Assembly (NCBI RefSeq): GCF_019510245.1
Contig: NZ_JAEKKT010000120.1
Coordinates: 62,001-126,000, forward strand
Origin: Streptomyces sp.
GTDB lineage: Bacteria; Actinomycetota; Actinomycetes; Streptomycetales; Streptomycetaceae
Direction of reading: 5' to 3'
Length of the DNA: 64,000 bases
Part shown: in pieces, positions 19,301 through 27,027 of the stretch
Layout: the number at the start of each line of letters is the position of its first letter
Position numbering within the stretch: position 1 is the stretch's first letter
Translations under genes and position numbers: made by a program
The notes under the pieces: model-generated
Seen by the model: the letters and a program-made list of their open reading frames with translations, nothing else
The model's database searches: none
Told to the model about the DNA's origin: nothing

Positions 19301-19651
19301 CGCCCGGACGTAGCCGAGCTTGTCGTACGTACGGCCCACCGAGCCGCCCTTGACCGCGTCCAGCTCCCCGGCGACCTGCTCGGTCTGCCCCGGCGCGGTC
19401 GCGATCATCATCGTGACGTTCTTGGCGCCCGCGGCCTTGGCCTCGGCGAGCAGTTCGGCGTCGTCCGAACCGAGCTTGTCATGGGCGGACTTGGCGCCCG
19501 GGTCGGCGGACACGGCGGCGGCCGGGGCCGCGGCGGCGGCCAGGGGTATCGGCCCGGCGGCCGCGAGCGCGGCCACGACACCGACGGCGAGGGCTGTCCG
19601 GCCCAGGCGTCTGTGGCCCGGTATCGGGTCGTGCTGGGGGCTGAGGGTCAT
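16340..19651 (-). CDS. Secreted S8 (subtilisin-family) serine protease
   Basis: 1103-aa exported endopeptidase. A signal peptide (hydrophobic LGRTALAVGVVAALAAAGPI, then AAA motifs) is followed by an inhibitor-I9-like propeptide (~70-150). The catalytic triad is visible: Asp in GILDSGVD (~208), His in HGTHVAG (~391) and Ser in GTSMASPQ (~585). A PA-like insertion lies between Asp and His. The ~450-residue C-terminus contains two beta-rich PPC-like domains (for example AGTYTIKVVGYS), typical of large Streptomyces extracellular proteases. ATG at 19651 is preferred over 19657 because AAGGG is spaced six bases from it. It forms a single-gene unit. Confidence 0.93.
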   Translation of the reverse strand: MTLSPQHDPIPGHRRLGRTALAVGVVAALAAAGPIPLAAAAAPAAAVSADPGAKSAHDKLGSDDAELLAEAKAAGAKNVTMMIATAPGQTEQVAGELDAVKGGSVGRTYDKLGYVRATVPTGRADSAIAAAAKLSSVHAIDLRQEIQLDDPVVSGTGAKSAKSKSAYSGYSGPNKNTPAENPYNPSFETGAVDFVKEHPKADGRGITIGILDSGVDLGHPALQKTTTGERKIVDWVTSTDPIVDSDQTWRPMVTAVSGPSFTYGGRTWTAPAGSYEISTFKESYTTGGDAAGDANRDGDTTDSWGVLYDPAAGTVTVDLNNNNDFSDDTPMKPYKDGYQIGYFGTDNPATDVVERQPFVVQIRKDVPMDPYGGDWVGKTADFVNIGVIESEHGTHVAGITAANGLFGGKMNGAAPGAKIVSSRACTWTGGCTNVALTEGMIDLVANRGVDIVNMSIGGLPALNDGNNARAELYTRLIDTYGVQLVISAGNSGPGANTIGDPGLADKVVSVGAAISKDTWAANYGSQVTAKYQLLPFSSRGPREDGGFTPTLVAPGAAINSTQTWLPGSPVAEAGYSLPAGYSMLQGTSMASPQAAGASALLLSAAKEKGIALSPADLRTALTSTAHHIKGVQAYEEGAGRIDIVDAWESIRDHATAHDYTVKAPVDTAIDYALKTPGYGTGLYDREGGLKAGQKKTYDVTITRTSGADKAIRHELHLANNAGHTFKILGSDEVTLPLNQPVTVKVQAKPKSPGIKSAILEVDDPRTEGVDKQILTTVVVSDPVHYTYSASGSVQRNSSTSYFVTVPEGATSLEVAMSGLADKSQTRFIAIHPYGTPVDNTGTPYCYNNYLNGNGCTPDVRSYADPQAGVWEIEVEARRTSPLLDNPYKLGVTVLGAAFDPATVTVPEAKVGTPVTASWKVTDKFAALDGRLVGGPLGSSKTARPSIKEGETQTTTVTVPAGANSLDVAIGNVSDASADLDLTVYDASGKQVAQSADGDSEEAVSLASPAAGTYTIKVVGYSVPAGSTDYDYRDVFFSATLGTVTVDGTAPVKLGTGDSATVAGQVTAAAAAPEGREFFGRVQLVNTRGTVAGVGSVRIEKVTQ

Positions 19652-19826
19652 CTGCATCCCTTGTAGGTAAAGGAACGAGCATGGCGTGGCCGGAACTTGG
19701 TCAAGTACCGGCGCGTAGGCGCACAGCTTTCCCCAAGGGAACGGTCTTTTGGGAACGTTGACCGAATCGATATGAACGTATGGGGAAAACCCCCTATCTG
19801 CGCCCTTGCCGCGCGAGGAAATCCCG

Positions 19827-19862
19827 TTGGCCGCCGGCCGCCGCGGGCCCTACCGTGCCGAC
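19827..19862 (+). promoter_or_regulatory. Candidate promoter giving a leaderless NUDIX mRNA
   Basis: TTGGCC (19827-19832), 18 bp, TACCGT (19851-19856), with the GTG start at 19863, where transcription would begin. No Shine-Dalgarno precedes this GTG, which is consistent with leaderless translation. Confidence 0.45.
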
Positions 19863-20327
19863 GTGCGCGAGAAGCTCAGGGTGGCGGCCTACGCCGTGTG
19901 TGTCCGTGACGGTCAGATCCTCCTTGCCCGGTCCCCGGCCGACGACGGCACGCCCGAGTGGGTCCTGCCCGGCGGCGGCATGGAGCACGGCGAGGACCCC
20001 TACGACACCGTCCGCCGCGAGCTCATGGAGGAGACCGGCTACCGCATCGAGGTCACCGGGCTGCTCGGCATCGACTCCCGGCGCCACCGCTTCCCCCGCG
20101 CGGGTCTGCGGCGCCCCGCCACCGACCACCACGACGTACGGATCGTCTACACCGGCGAGGTCGTCGGCGGCGAGCTGAGGAACGAGGTGAACGGCTCCAC
20201 CGACATGGCTGCCTGGCAGGACCTCGACGCCGTACCGTCCCTCCGGCGCGTCCCGCTGGTCGACGTCGCCCTGCGGCTGTGGCGGGAGCGGCCCGCCGCC
20301 GGACGGTTTGCACAAGAGCAGTCGTAA
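19863..20327 (+). CDS. NUDIX hydrolase
   Basis: 154 aa from the GTG at 19863; a TTG at 19806 would add 19 residues but lacks support. Cytosolic hydrolase of nucleoside-diphosphate-linked compounds. The NUDIX box is complete: GGGMEHGEDPYDTVRRELME followed by ETGY, matching G-x5-E-x7-RE-U-x-EE-x-G-U. The surrounding AAYAVCVRDGQILLAR strand is typical of the MutT-like fold. Substrate cannot be read from the sequence. It is divergent from the subtilase. Confidence 0.88.
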   Translation: MREKLRVAAYAVCVRDGQILLARSPADDGTPEWVLPGGGMEHGEDPYDTVRRELMEETGYRIEVTGLLGIDSRRHRFPRAGLRRPATDHHDVRIVYTGEVVGGELRNEVNGSTDMAAWQDLDAVPSLRRVPLVDVALRLWRERPAAGRFAQEQS

Positions 20328-20461
20328 GCGCCGGAGACCCTCCCCTACCCCGGCAGATGAACGCGGAGTAGCCGGGCCCCGGCCGCCCGCAATCCGCTCC
20401 ATGACCGGTCCCCACCTCGGCTGATCCACGTACGGTGATCGGCGCTGCGCGTTGCCGCCGC

Positions 20462-20483
20462 GTTCACGCGCAGGTCACCCCCG
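20462..20483 (+). promoter_or_regulatory. Candidate PHO box (PhoP direct repeat)
   Basis: Two adjacent 11-bp direct units, GTTCACGCGCA and GGTCACCCCCG, match most of the Streptomyces PhoP unit G(G/T)TCAYYYR(G/C)G. They lie 89 bp upstream of the exported metallophosphoesterase, a class of gene commonly induced by phosphate starvation. Confidence 0.5.
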
Positions 20484-20571
20484 GTGCCAACGATCCACAG
20501 TGAGCGGGAAGTTCGCGGAAGCGATCGCCCGCGACCACTGCCGACGCGTTCGTACTCGGGGAGATCGCGCC

Positions 20572-22347
20572 ATGTCGCGCATACGCTCTGTCGCCACCTC
20601 CGCGGCCCGCACGGGCCGCGAGGCACTGGAGATCAACCGCCGTACCGTGCTCGCCGCCGCCGGAGCCGTCACGCTCTCCGCGGGCGTCGGCTACGCACTG
20701 CGTCCCACCGACAGCGAGGCCGCCCCCGCCGCGGCCGAGGAGCAGCCGGTCGCAGAGGGCCGCAAGGCCGCCGCGGCCCCGCTCGCCCCGTACACCAAGG
20801 GCACCACCCTCGCCTCCGTCGCCGCGCCCCGCAACAGCTCCGGCTACCGGCGGCTCGGCGACGGCGCCGGCTGGGCGCGCGTGCTGCGCTCCGACCTGGC
20901 CGCCGCCAAGTCCGGCCGGGAGAACCGCCGTACCGCCCTCGCCGCGTTCGTGCAGTTCACCGACCTGCACCTGATGGACGTCCAGCACCCGTTGCGCCTC
21001 GAGTACGTACGCGTCCACGACCGGCACGCCTGGCGTCCGCACGAGGCGCTCACCGTGCCCGGCGCGGTCTCGCTCGTCGAGCGGGTCAACGCGCTGCGCG
21101 GCGCCCCGGTCACCGGCTCGCCGCTGCACTTCGTGATGACGACCGGCGACAACACCGACAACAACGCCCACTCCGAACTGGAGTGGTTCATGAAGGTGAT
21201 GAGCGGCGGCCGGATCACCCCCAACACCGGTGACCCCAAGCACTACGAAGGCGTCCAGAACAGCGGGATGAAGCTGTACTGGCAGGCCTCCTCGACCGTC
21301 CGCGACCAGGACAAGGCGGTCGGCTTCCCGCACCTCGCGGGCTACCTGGCCGCCGCGATCCGCGAGGTGAAGAGCCCCGGCCTCAACCTGCCCTGGTACT
21401 CCACCGTCGGCAACCACGACGCCCTGCCGCTCGGCTGCTACGGCTCGCACGCCGACCCCTACCTCGTCGCGGCCGCGGTCGGCGGCAAGAAGCTGATGTC
21501 GGTCACCGACGCCGACGCCAAGAAGCTCCAGGACGCCATCCACAACGCCCAGGACCCCAAGGGCGGCGGCTACCGCGACTTCCTCAAGGCCCACGCCCGG
21601 TCGATGCGCTCGGTAACCGCCGACGAGAAGCGCGCCCCCTACACCCCCGCGGACTACCTCAAGGCCCACCTGGACCCCGCCCACCAGGGCCTCGGCCCGG
21701 TCGGCCACGGCTACTCGAGCGCCAACGTGGCCGCGGGCACCCAGTACTACGCCTTCCGGATCTCCGACGACGTCATCGGCATCAGCCTCGACACGACGGA
21801 CGCGGGCGGCCACTACGACGGATCGATCGGGACGGCCCAGCTGAACTGGCTGGAGAAGACCCTGAAGGAGAACAAGGACTCCTACGCCGTCGTCTTCAGC
21901 CACCACACCAGCCAGTCGATGACCAACACCCGCCCCGACCCGGCCCACCCCAGCGAGCGCCGCCACACGGGGACCGAGCTGGTCACCCTGCTCAACCGCC
22001 ACGCCAACGTACTGGCCTGGGTGAACGGGCACATCCACCGCAACCTCATCACCCCGCACAAGGCCTCCAACGGCAACTCCTTCTGGGAGATCACCACCGC
22101 CTCGCACGTCGACTACCCGCACCTCGCCCGGATCGTCGAGCTGGTGGACAACAAGGACGGCACGATCTCGCTCTTCACCACCCTGATCGAGTCCGCCGCC
22201 CCGCACCGCACCGACTTCTCCGACCTCTCCCAGACCGGCCTCGCCGCCCTCTACCGCGAACTGGCCTTCAACGCCCCCGGCGCGAGCAAGGCCCTCGCCG
22301 GCAACACGACGGACCGGAACACGGAGCTGGTCCTGAAGAAGAGCTGA
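20572..22347 (+). CDS. Tat-exported metallophosphoesterase (TIGR03767-like)
   Basis: 591 aa. The N-terminus has a twin-arginine signal (NRRTVLAAAGAVTLSAGVGY, ~22-41), so the folded enzyme is exported. Metal-binding motifs of the calcineurin-like phosphoesterase fold appear in order: FTDLHLMD (D-x-H), TTGDNTDNN (GD), STVGNHDAL (GNHD), FSHHTS and NGHIHRN (GHxH). The layout fits the actinobacterial TIGR03767 family, whose substrate is not established. A candidate PHO box upstream (20462-20483) suggests phosphate control. Start is ATG at 20572 with GGGGAGA upstream. Confidence 0.88.
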   Translation: MSRIRSVATSAARTGREALEINRRTVLAAAGAVTLSAGVGYALRPTDSEAAPAAAEEQPVAEGRKAAAAPLAPYTKGTTLASVAAPRNSSGYRRLGDGAGWARVLRSDLAAAKSGRENRRTALAAFVQFTDLHLMDVQHPLRLEYVRVHDRHAWRPHEALTVPGAVSLVERVNALRGAPVTGSPLHFVMTTGDNTDNNAHSELEWFMKVMSGGRITPNTGDPKHYEGVQNSGMKLYWQASSTVRDQDKAVGFPHLAGYLAAAIREVKSPGLNLPWYSTVGNHDALPLGCYGSHADPYLVAAAVGGKKLMSVTDADAKKLQDAIHNAQDPKGGGYRDFLKAHARSMRSVTADEKRAPYTPADYLKAHLDPAHQGLGPVGHGYSSANVAAGTQYYAFRISDDVIGISLDTTDAGGHYDGSIGTAQLNWLEKTLKENKDSYAVVFSHHTSQSMTNTRPDPAHPSERRHTGTELVTLLNRHANVLAWVNGHIHRNLITPHKASNGNSFWEITTASHVDYPHLARIVELVDNKDGTISLFTTLIESAAPHRTDFSDLSQTGLAALYRELAFNAPGASKALAGNTTDRNTELVLKKS

Positions 22348-22444
22348 AAGAATCCTCGGCGGCGATGTCGAGAACCCGTGGCCGGCTCCGTCCCAGGGGT
22401 GAAGGCGGCCACAATGGGCCGCACCGGCACCGAGGAGAACCACC

Positions 22445-22861
22445 ATGGCCAAGTACCTGCTGCTGAAGCACTACCGCGGCGCCCCGGCCCCCGAGAACTG
22501 CGTGCCCATGGACCAGTGGACGCCCGAGGAGATCTCGGCCCACATCCGGTACATGAACGACTTCGCGGCCAGGCTGGAGAAGACCGGGGAGTTCGTCGAC
22601 GGCCAGGCCCTCGCGCCCGACGGGATGTGGGTCCGCTACGACGGAGAGGGGCGCCCGCCGGTCACCGACGGCCCGTTCGCCGAGACCAAGGACCTCATCG
22701 CCGGCTGGATGGTGATCGACGTCGACAGCCAGGAGCGCGCCGTGGAGCTGGCCGGTGAACTGTCGGCGGCCCCCGGGGCCGGCGGGAAGCCGATCCACGA
22801 GTGGCTGGAGGTGCGGCCCTTCCTGGCCGCGCCGCCCACCATCGAGGAGTCCTGCCACTGA
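22445..22861 (+). CDS. YCII/DGPF-domain protein
   Basis: 138-aa single-domain protein of the YCII-related (DGPF) family with a ferredoxin-like fold. The signature VTDGPFAETKDLIAGW is present, preceded by KYLLLKHYRG. DGPF proteins are typically encoded next to ECF42-type sigma factors, and here the stop shares one base with the sigma start (TGATG). Function in sigma signalling is inferred from this conserved pairing. AGGAGAA precedes the ATG. Confidence 0.88.
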   Translation: MAKYLLLKHYRGAPAPENCVPMDQWTPEEISAHIRYMNDFAARLEKTGEFVDGQALAPDGMWVRYDGEGRPPVTDGPFAETKDLIAGWMVIDVDSQERAVELAGELSAAPGAGGKPIHEWLEVRPFLAAPPTIEESCH

Positions 22862-24006
22862 TGGACGAGGTCCTGCTCAGGAGCCTCACCCCGGGCGTGC
22901 TCACCGTCCTCGTCCGCCGCGGAGCCGACTTCGCAGCGGCCGAGGACGCCGTGCAGGACGCCCTGGTCGAGGCGATCCGGGTGTGGCCGGCGGATCCGCC
23001 GCGGGACCCGAAGGGCTGGCTGGTCACCGTCGCCTGGCGGCGGTTCCTCGACGCGACCCGCGCGGACACCGCCCGCCGCCGGCGCGAGGACCGGGTGGAC
23101 GAGGAGCCGCCGCCCGGCCCGGTCCCCGCCGCGGACGACACCCTCCACCTCTACTTCCTCTGCGCCCACCCCTCCCTCAGCCCGTCCGCCGCGGTCGCGC
23201 TCACCCTGCGCGCCGTCGGCGGCCTCACCACCCGCCAGATCGCCCGGGCCTACCTGGTGCCCGAGGCGACCATGGCGCAGCGGATCAGCCGGGCCAAGCG
23301 CACGGTCTCCGGCGTCCGCCTCGACCGGCCCGGCGACGTCGCCACCGTGCTGCGCGTCCTCTACCTGGTCTTCAACGAGGGCTACTCCGGCGACGTCGAC
23401 CTCGCCGCCGAGGCCGTCCGGCTCACCCGCCAGCTCGCGGCCCGGATCGACCACCCCGAGGCGGCCGGGCTGCTCGCCCTCATGCTGCTCCACCACGCCC
23501 GCCGCGCCGCCCGCACCGCGCCCGACGGCAGCCTGGTCCCCCTCGCGGAGCAGGACCGCGGCCGCTGGGACACCCGTCTGATCGCCGAGGGCGTCGGCAT
23601 CCTCCAGGGCGCCCTCGCCCGCGACCGCCTCGGCGAGTACCAGGCCCAGGCCGCCATCGCCGCCCTGCACGCGGACGCGCCCACCGCCGAGGAGACCGAC
23701 TGGGTGCAGATCGTCGAGTGGTACGACGAACTCGCCCGCCTGACCGACAGCCCCGTCGTCCGGCTCAACCGCGCGGTCGCCGTGGGGGAGGCCGACGGGC
23801 CGCGCGCCGGCCTCGCCGCACTCGCCGAGCTGGACGCCGGCCTGCCCCGGCACACCGCGGCCGCCGCCTACCTGCACGAACGCGACGGCGACACGGCGAC
23901 CGCCGCACGCCTGTACGCCGAGGCCGCACGCAAGGCCCCGAACCTCGCCGAACGCGACCACCTGACCCGCCGGGCCGCCCGCCTCAACGCCCACCGCGGT
24001 TCGTGA
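22861..24006 (+). CDS. ECF42-like sigma factor with C-terminal helical extension
   Basis: 381 aa. Sigma region 2 (FAAAEDAVQDALVEAIRVWP, WLVTVAWRRFLDATR) and region 4 (LTLRAVGGLTTRQIARAYLV, ATMAQRISRAKRTV) occupy the first ~180 residues. The remaining ~200 residues are an extension with VLYLVFNEGYSG and TPR-like helices (RLNRAVAVGE, AARLYAEAARKAPN), as in the ECF42/DUF6596 group where the extension replaces a separate anti-sigma factor. It is co-translated with the upstream DGPF protein. The exact signal is unknown. Confidence 0.9.
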   Translation: MDEVLLRSLTPGVLTVLVRRGADFAAAEDAVQDALVEAIRVWPADPPRDPKGWLVTVAWRRFLDATRADTARRRREDRVDEEPPPGPVPAADDTLHLYFLCAHPSLSPSAAVALTLRAVGGLTTRQIARAYLVPEATMAQRISRAKRTVSGVRLDRPGDVATVLRVLYLVFNEGYSGDVDLAAEAVRLTRQLAARIDHPEAAGLLALMLLHHARRAARTAPDGSLVPLAEQDRGRWDTRLIAEGVGILQGALARDRLGEYQAQAAIAALHADAPTAEETDWVQIVEWYDELARLTDSPVVRLNRAVAVGEADGPRAGLAALAELDAGLPRHTAAAAYLHERDGDTATAARLYAEAARKAPNLAERDHLTRRAARLNAHRGS

Positions 24007-24292
24007 CATCGTCGCGCGTCCGGAGGCCGCACTTGCCGATTTTTTGCCGTCGGCCGCGCTCGTCCGGAGGGCGCGAGGGAGCCGGATACCTCTGCAGAAG
24101 TGCAGGTCAGAGGGGTGACGGCGAGGCAAGTGGAATGATGTTGGCGGTAGCGGCTCCGACGCTGATCCTGTAAACGCAGCCGACTCCGGCCCGAGACACT
24201 CCGTTCATCCGAATGAAACGTCCGTACCGCCTCATATCGGCTAACCCGCGGTTCCCGGGGATGGCTCGATCTGGTGCAAGGCTGGTGGTCGT

Positions 24293-25537
24293 GTGAGCGC
24301 TCGGCTCGGACTTCGTGTGCTCTCGGTCTACGAGGGTTTTTTCTCCGGGGGAGCCCGGATCGTGCACAGTGATGTGCTGCTGGGCCTGGTGGAGGGCGGA
24401 CAGCAGTGGCATCGGGTGCTGAGTCTGCACGGTGAGGTCCACCGAGAAGCCACCACGCAGCGCATGGAGGACGACGCGTGTTACCGGGCCCTTACGGCCG
24501 GTGGCATCGAGGTCACCTCCCTCGGCCGCACCGCCGGGCTCGTGGACGGCACCGTCGCGGCGTCGGTTTTCAGCGGCCCCGAGCTGGCCGATACGGCCCG
24601 GGCCATGGCCGGCGCGGACGTCATCCTGTCGCTGAAGGAGCAGCCGCTCGCGCTGCTCAACCAGGCCGGGCTGCCCCGCCGCCCCGTCGTCGTCTGCCTG
24701 CACCGGTCCGACCCGGAGAACCAGGGCCCGGCGCTGGACGAACTCAAGGCCGCCATCGCGGACGGCACGGTGGTCGCCTGCGTGTGCTGCGCCGAGTCCA
24801 CCCGGGACGCGTACGAGGCCGCCGGGATCCCCGGCGAGCTGCTGCACGTGATCCCGAACGGCGTCGACCTGCTCCGCTTCCGGCCGGACGCGGCGCTGCG
24901 GCTCGCCTTCCGCGACTCCCTCGGCATCCCCGTCACCGCTCCCGACGGCCCCGGCGCCCCCGTTGTCGTATTCGCCGCCCGGTACGCCGGCATGAAGAAC
25001 GTGCCGCTCTTCCTGCGGGCGGCGCGGGCCTGGCTGGCCCGCGAGGGCGGCGGTCACGTCGTCATGTGCGGGGCCGGGATGACCGAGGACAACCCCGCCC
25101 TGTGGGCCGACATCGAGGTGGCCTTCGGTGCCGACCGGGCCGCCCTCGGCGACCGGCTGCACCTGCTCGGCGTACGGCACGACATGGAGACCGTCTACGC
25201 CGGCTCCGACGTCGTCGCCCTCACCTCCGCCTCCGGCGAGGCGGCGCCGCTCTGCCTCATCGAGGGCATGATGTGCGGTGCCGTCCCGGTCACGACGGAC
25301 GTCGGCGACAGCGCCTCGATCGTCGAGGGGCACGGGTTCGTGACGCCCTTCGACCCCGACGCGATCGCCTTCGCCTGGTCGGCGGCGGTGGCCGACCGGG
25401 AGCTGTTCGCGCCCGCGCTGGCGGCGAGCCGTGAGCGGTTCAGCCGCACCCGGATGATCGCCGCCTACGCCGACCTGCTCGGCCACGTCGTCGGCGACGT
25501 CCGCGACGAACTGCGCCCGGGCGTCGGCGGGCAGTAG
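24293..25537 (+). CDS. GT4-family glycosyltransferase
   Basis: 414-aa GT-B glycosyltransferase from GTG at 24293. The N-terminal acceptor domain begins LRVLSVYEGFFSGGARIVHS. The nucleotide-sugar domain has VVFAARYAGMKNVPLFLRAA (the usual GR..xxKG region), a GVRHDMETVYAGSD segment and the donor-site ExxE-like EAAPLCLIEGMMCGAVPV. It is a single-gene unit ending in a strong hairpin. Donor and acceptor cannot be deduced; no cell-wall polymer genes are adjacent. Confidence 0.85.
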   Translation: MSARLGLRVLSVYEGFFSGGARIVHSDVLLGLVEGGQQWHRVLSLHGEVHREATTQRMEDDACYRALTAGGIEVTSLGRTAGLVDGTVAASVFSGPELADTARAMAGADVILSLKEQPLALLNQAGLPRRPVVVCLHRSDPENQGPALDELKAAIADGTVVACVCCAESTRDAYEAAGIPGELLHVIPNGVDLLRFRPDAALRLAFRDSLGIPVTAPDGPGAPVVVFAARYAGMKNVPLFLRAARAWLAREGGGHVVMCGAGMTEDNPALWADIEVAFGADRAALGDRLHLLGVRHDMETVYAGSDVVALTSASGEAAPLCLIEGMMCGAVPVTTDVGDSASIVEGHGFVTPFDPDAIAFAWSAAVADRELFAPALAASRERFSRTRMIAAYADLLGHVVGDVRDELRPGVGGQ

Positions 25538-25566
25538 CGGCCCGCCGGTGGTCCGGCGGCGTACGT

Positions 25567-25610
25567 GAGAAGTGGCCGTCGGTCCCCCTCCGAACCGGCG
25601 GCCTCTTCTC
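25567..25610 (+). terminator. Hairpin terminator after the glycosyltransferase gene
   Basis: GAGAAGTGGCCGTCGGT pairs with ACCGGCGGCCTCTTCTC around a 10-base loop (two mismatches). Confidence 0.75.
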
Positions 25611-25664
25611 GTTCCGGGACCTGCGCCGAGGTGCTGCCGCGATGCGCCGTCGTTCGGCTGCCGC

Positions 25665-25760
25665 GCCGTCGTGGCTGGTCGCGCAGTTCCTCCCCCAGCC
25701 TTCGGCCGGGGGTACCCCCAGCGCCTCTTCAGGGCCCCTTCGGGGCCTCTTCGGGGCGCT
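25665..25760 (-). repeat. Dispersed palindromic element (type 1), copy B
   Basis: Reverse-orientation copy: GTGGCTGGTCGCGCAGTTCC, TCCCCCAGCCTTCGGCCGGG, GGTACCCCCAGCG, followed by GGGCCCCTTCGGGGCC. It lies between the convergent glycosyltransferase and AbiEi/DUF559-like genes. Confidence 0.85.
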
Positions 25761-25777
25761 GTGCCTGGGGGCGTTTT

Positions 25778-26815
25778 TCAGCGAGGCAGTACCACCACGT
25801 GCGCGGCCGGGTCGCGGTCGTCGGCTGCCATCAGGGCCGTGCGGACCACCGCGGCCTGCTGTTCCATCGCGTCGCGGAGCTTCCTCGGGGTGAGGTAGAC
25901 GACCGTGATGCCGAGGCGTTCCAGGTGCTCCCGCTTGCGGGCGTACTCCGACCACAGGGCGTCCTCGTCCTGGCGCGGTGCGCGCGTGTCCAGTTCGACG
26001 GCGACCCCCTGCTCCGGCCAGTAGGCGTCGACGCCGCCCAGGTGGGGGCCGCCCGGCAGCCTCAGGTCCACGTTCCAGACCGGGTCGGGGAGGCCGTACT
26101 CCTGGACCATCCGGTAGAGGCGGGCCTCGGCGATGGCCCGGCCCTCGGCGACCAGGGAGTCGACGGCGTCCACCACGTGGGGGCGGGAGAGCAGCTTCGC
26201 CTGGGTCAGCTCCCGCACCACCGCCGCGGGTTCGCAGTGGCCGCCGCGCACCGCCTCGGTCAGCAGCCGCCGTACCGCCTCCGCGTCGGTCAGGTCCGCC
26301 ACCGCGTCCGCGAGGGCACGGGGGACCGGGGCGACCGGGAGGCCCGTCACCTGTACGGGGGTGGGCAGGGCCGGGGTGCGGAGCACGCGCACGTAGGAGG
26401 TGGAGCGCAGCCGGCGCAGCCGCGGGACCAGGACGTCCACGTGGTCCAGGGCGAGCAGCGGCGGGGTCGCGGAGAAGCCGTGCAGGGTCAGCGCCGCCAG
26501 GCCCGTGATCACCGCGTCCGCGTAGACCGTGCGGTGCGGGGAGTCCGGGGTCGGCTGCGCCGGGACGCCCGGGACCGGTTCGCGCGCCGTGAACAGGAGG
26601 GCGCCGTGCAGGCGTTCCTCGCTGGTCGCCGGGCCGGGGTGGAGCAGGACCACGCCGGGCAGCAGTTGCTGCCAGGGCCCGCCGGGCCGGCACTGCTCGG
26701 CGATCTCGGTGGCCGCGACGCCGTGCGAGCGGAGCTGGGCCGTCGTCAGCACCCGGCGGTGGACGTCGGACAGGTGGCGCAGGGGGCGGGGGGAGAGCGG
26801 GGTGTTGTGGGTCAT
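25778..26815 (-). CDS. AbiEi-like HTH plus DUF559/Vsr-like endonuclease-fold protein
   Basis: 345 aa from the ATG at 26815. The N-terminus (VLTTAQLRSHGVAATEIAEQ, then WQQLLPGVVLLHPGP) matches the winged-helix domain of AbiEi-type antitoxin-like proteins. The middle region (~100-240) is of the same broad family. The C-terminus (GGVDAYWPEQGVAVELD, then KREHLERLGITVVYLTPRKL) resembles the DUF559/Vsr endonuclease core, with Asp, Glu-x-Asp and Lys-Arg-Glu placed as expected. Such proteins are widespread orphans in actinobacteria. No AbiEii toxin gene is adjacent, so a toxin-antitoxin role is not supported here. Confidence 0.65.
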   Translation of the reverse strand: MTHNTPLSPRPLRHLSDVHRRVLTTAQLRSHGVAATEIAEQCRPGGPWQQLLPGVVLLHPGPATSEERLHGALLFTAREPVPGVPAQPTPDSPHRTVYADAVITGLAALTLHGFSATPPLLALDHVDVLVPRLRRLRSTSYVRVLRTPALPTPVQVTGLPVAPVPRALADAVADLTDAEAVRRLLTEAVRGGHCEPAAVVRELTQAKLLSRPHVVDAVDSLVAEGRAIAEARLYRMVQEYGLPDPVWNVDLRLPGGPHLGGVDAYWPEQGVAVELDTRAPRQDEDALWSEYARKREHLERLGITVVYLTPRKLRDAMEQQAAVVRTALMAADDRDPAAHVVVLPR

Positions 26816-26929
26816 GGCGTCGGGATTCCCGGGGCCGGCGGGGTCCTTAACCGGTGTTACGCGTTCGTCGAAAAATGCGGACAACACGGTACTAAAGGAC
26901 GGGTGTTCGGATGCCGAGTAGGGAGCCAA

Positions 26930-26963
26930 AACCCCTGGTCCGGATGGGTGGGGACCAGGGGTT
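26930..26963 (-). terminator. Intrinsic terminator of the second aminopeptidase gene
   Basis: Read leftward, AACCCCTGGTCC, a 10-base loop and GGACCAGGGGTT form a perfect 12-bp stem followed by TTTTGG. It lies 60 bp past the pepN2 stop codon. Confidence 0.8.
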
Positions 26964-27003
26964 ACGGCCATGATGGAATGAATTGCGTAACGGTCACCCG
27001 GAG

Positions 27004-27027
27004 GCTGACCTTTGGCCAAAGGTCAGC
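27004..27027. promoter_or_regulatory. 24-bp perfect palindrome across the pepN2 stop codon
   Basis: GCTGACCTTTGG is followed directly by its exact reverse complement (axis between 27015 and 27016). The last bases are the C-terminal codons and stop of the aminopeptidase gene. With no loop it is a poor RNA hairpin, so a DNA-binding site is possible as well as a 3'-end RNA structure. Confidence 0.5.

Noticed and set aside
25778-26815. Type IV toxin-antitoxin module
   Set aside because: Only the AbiEi-like N-terminal domain is present and no nucleotidyltransferase toxin gene adjoins it.
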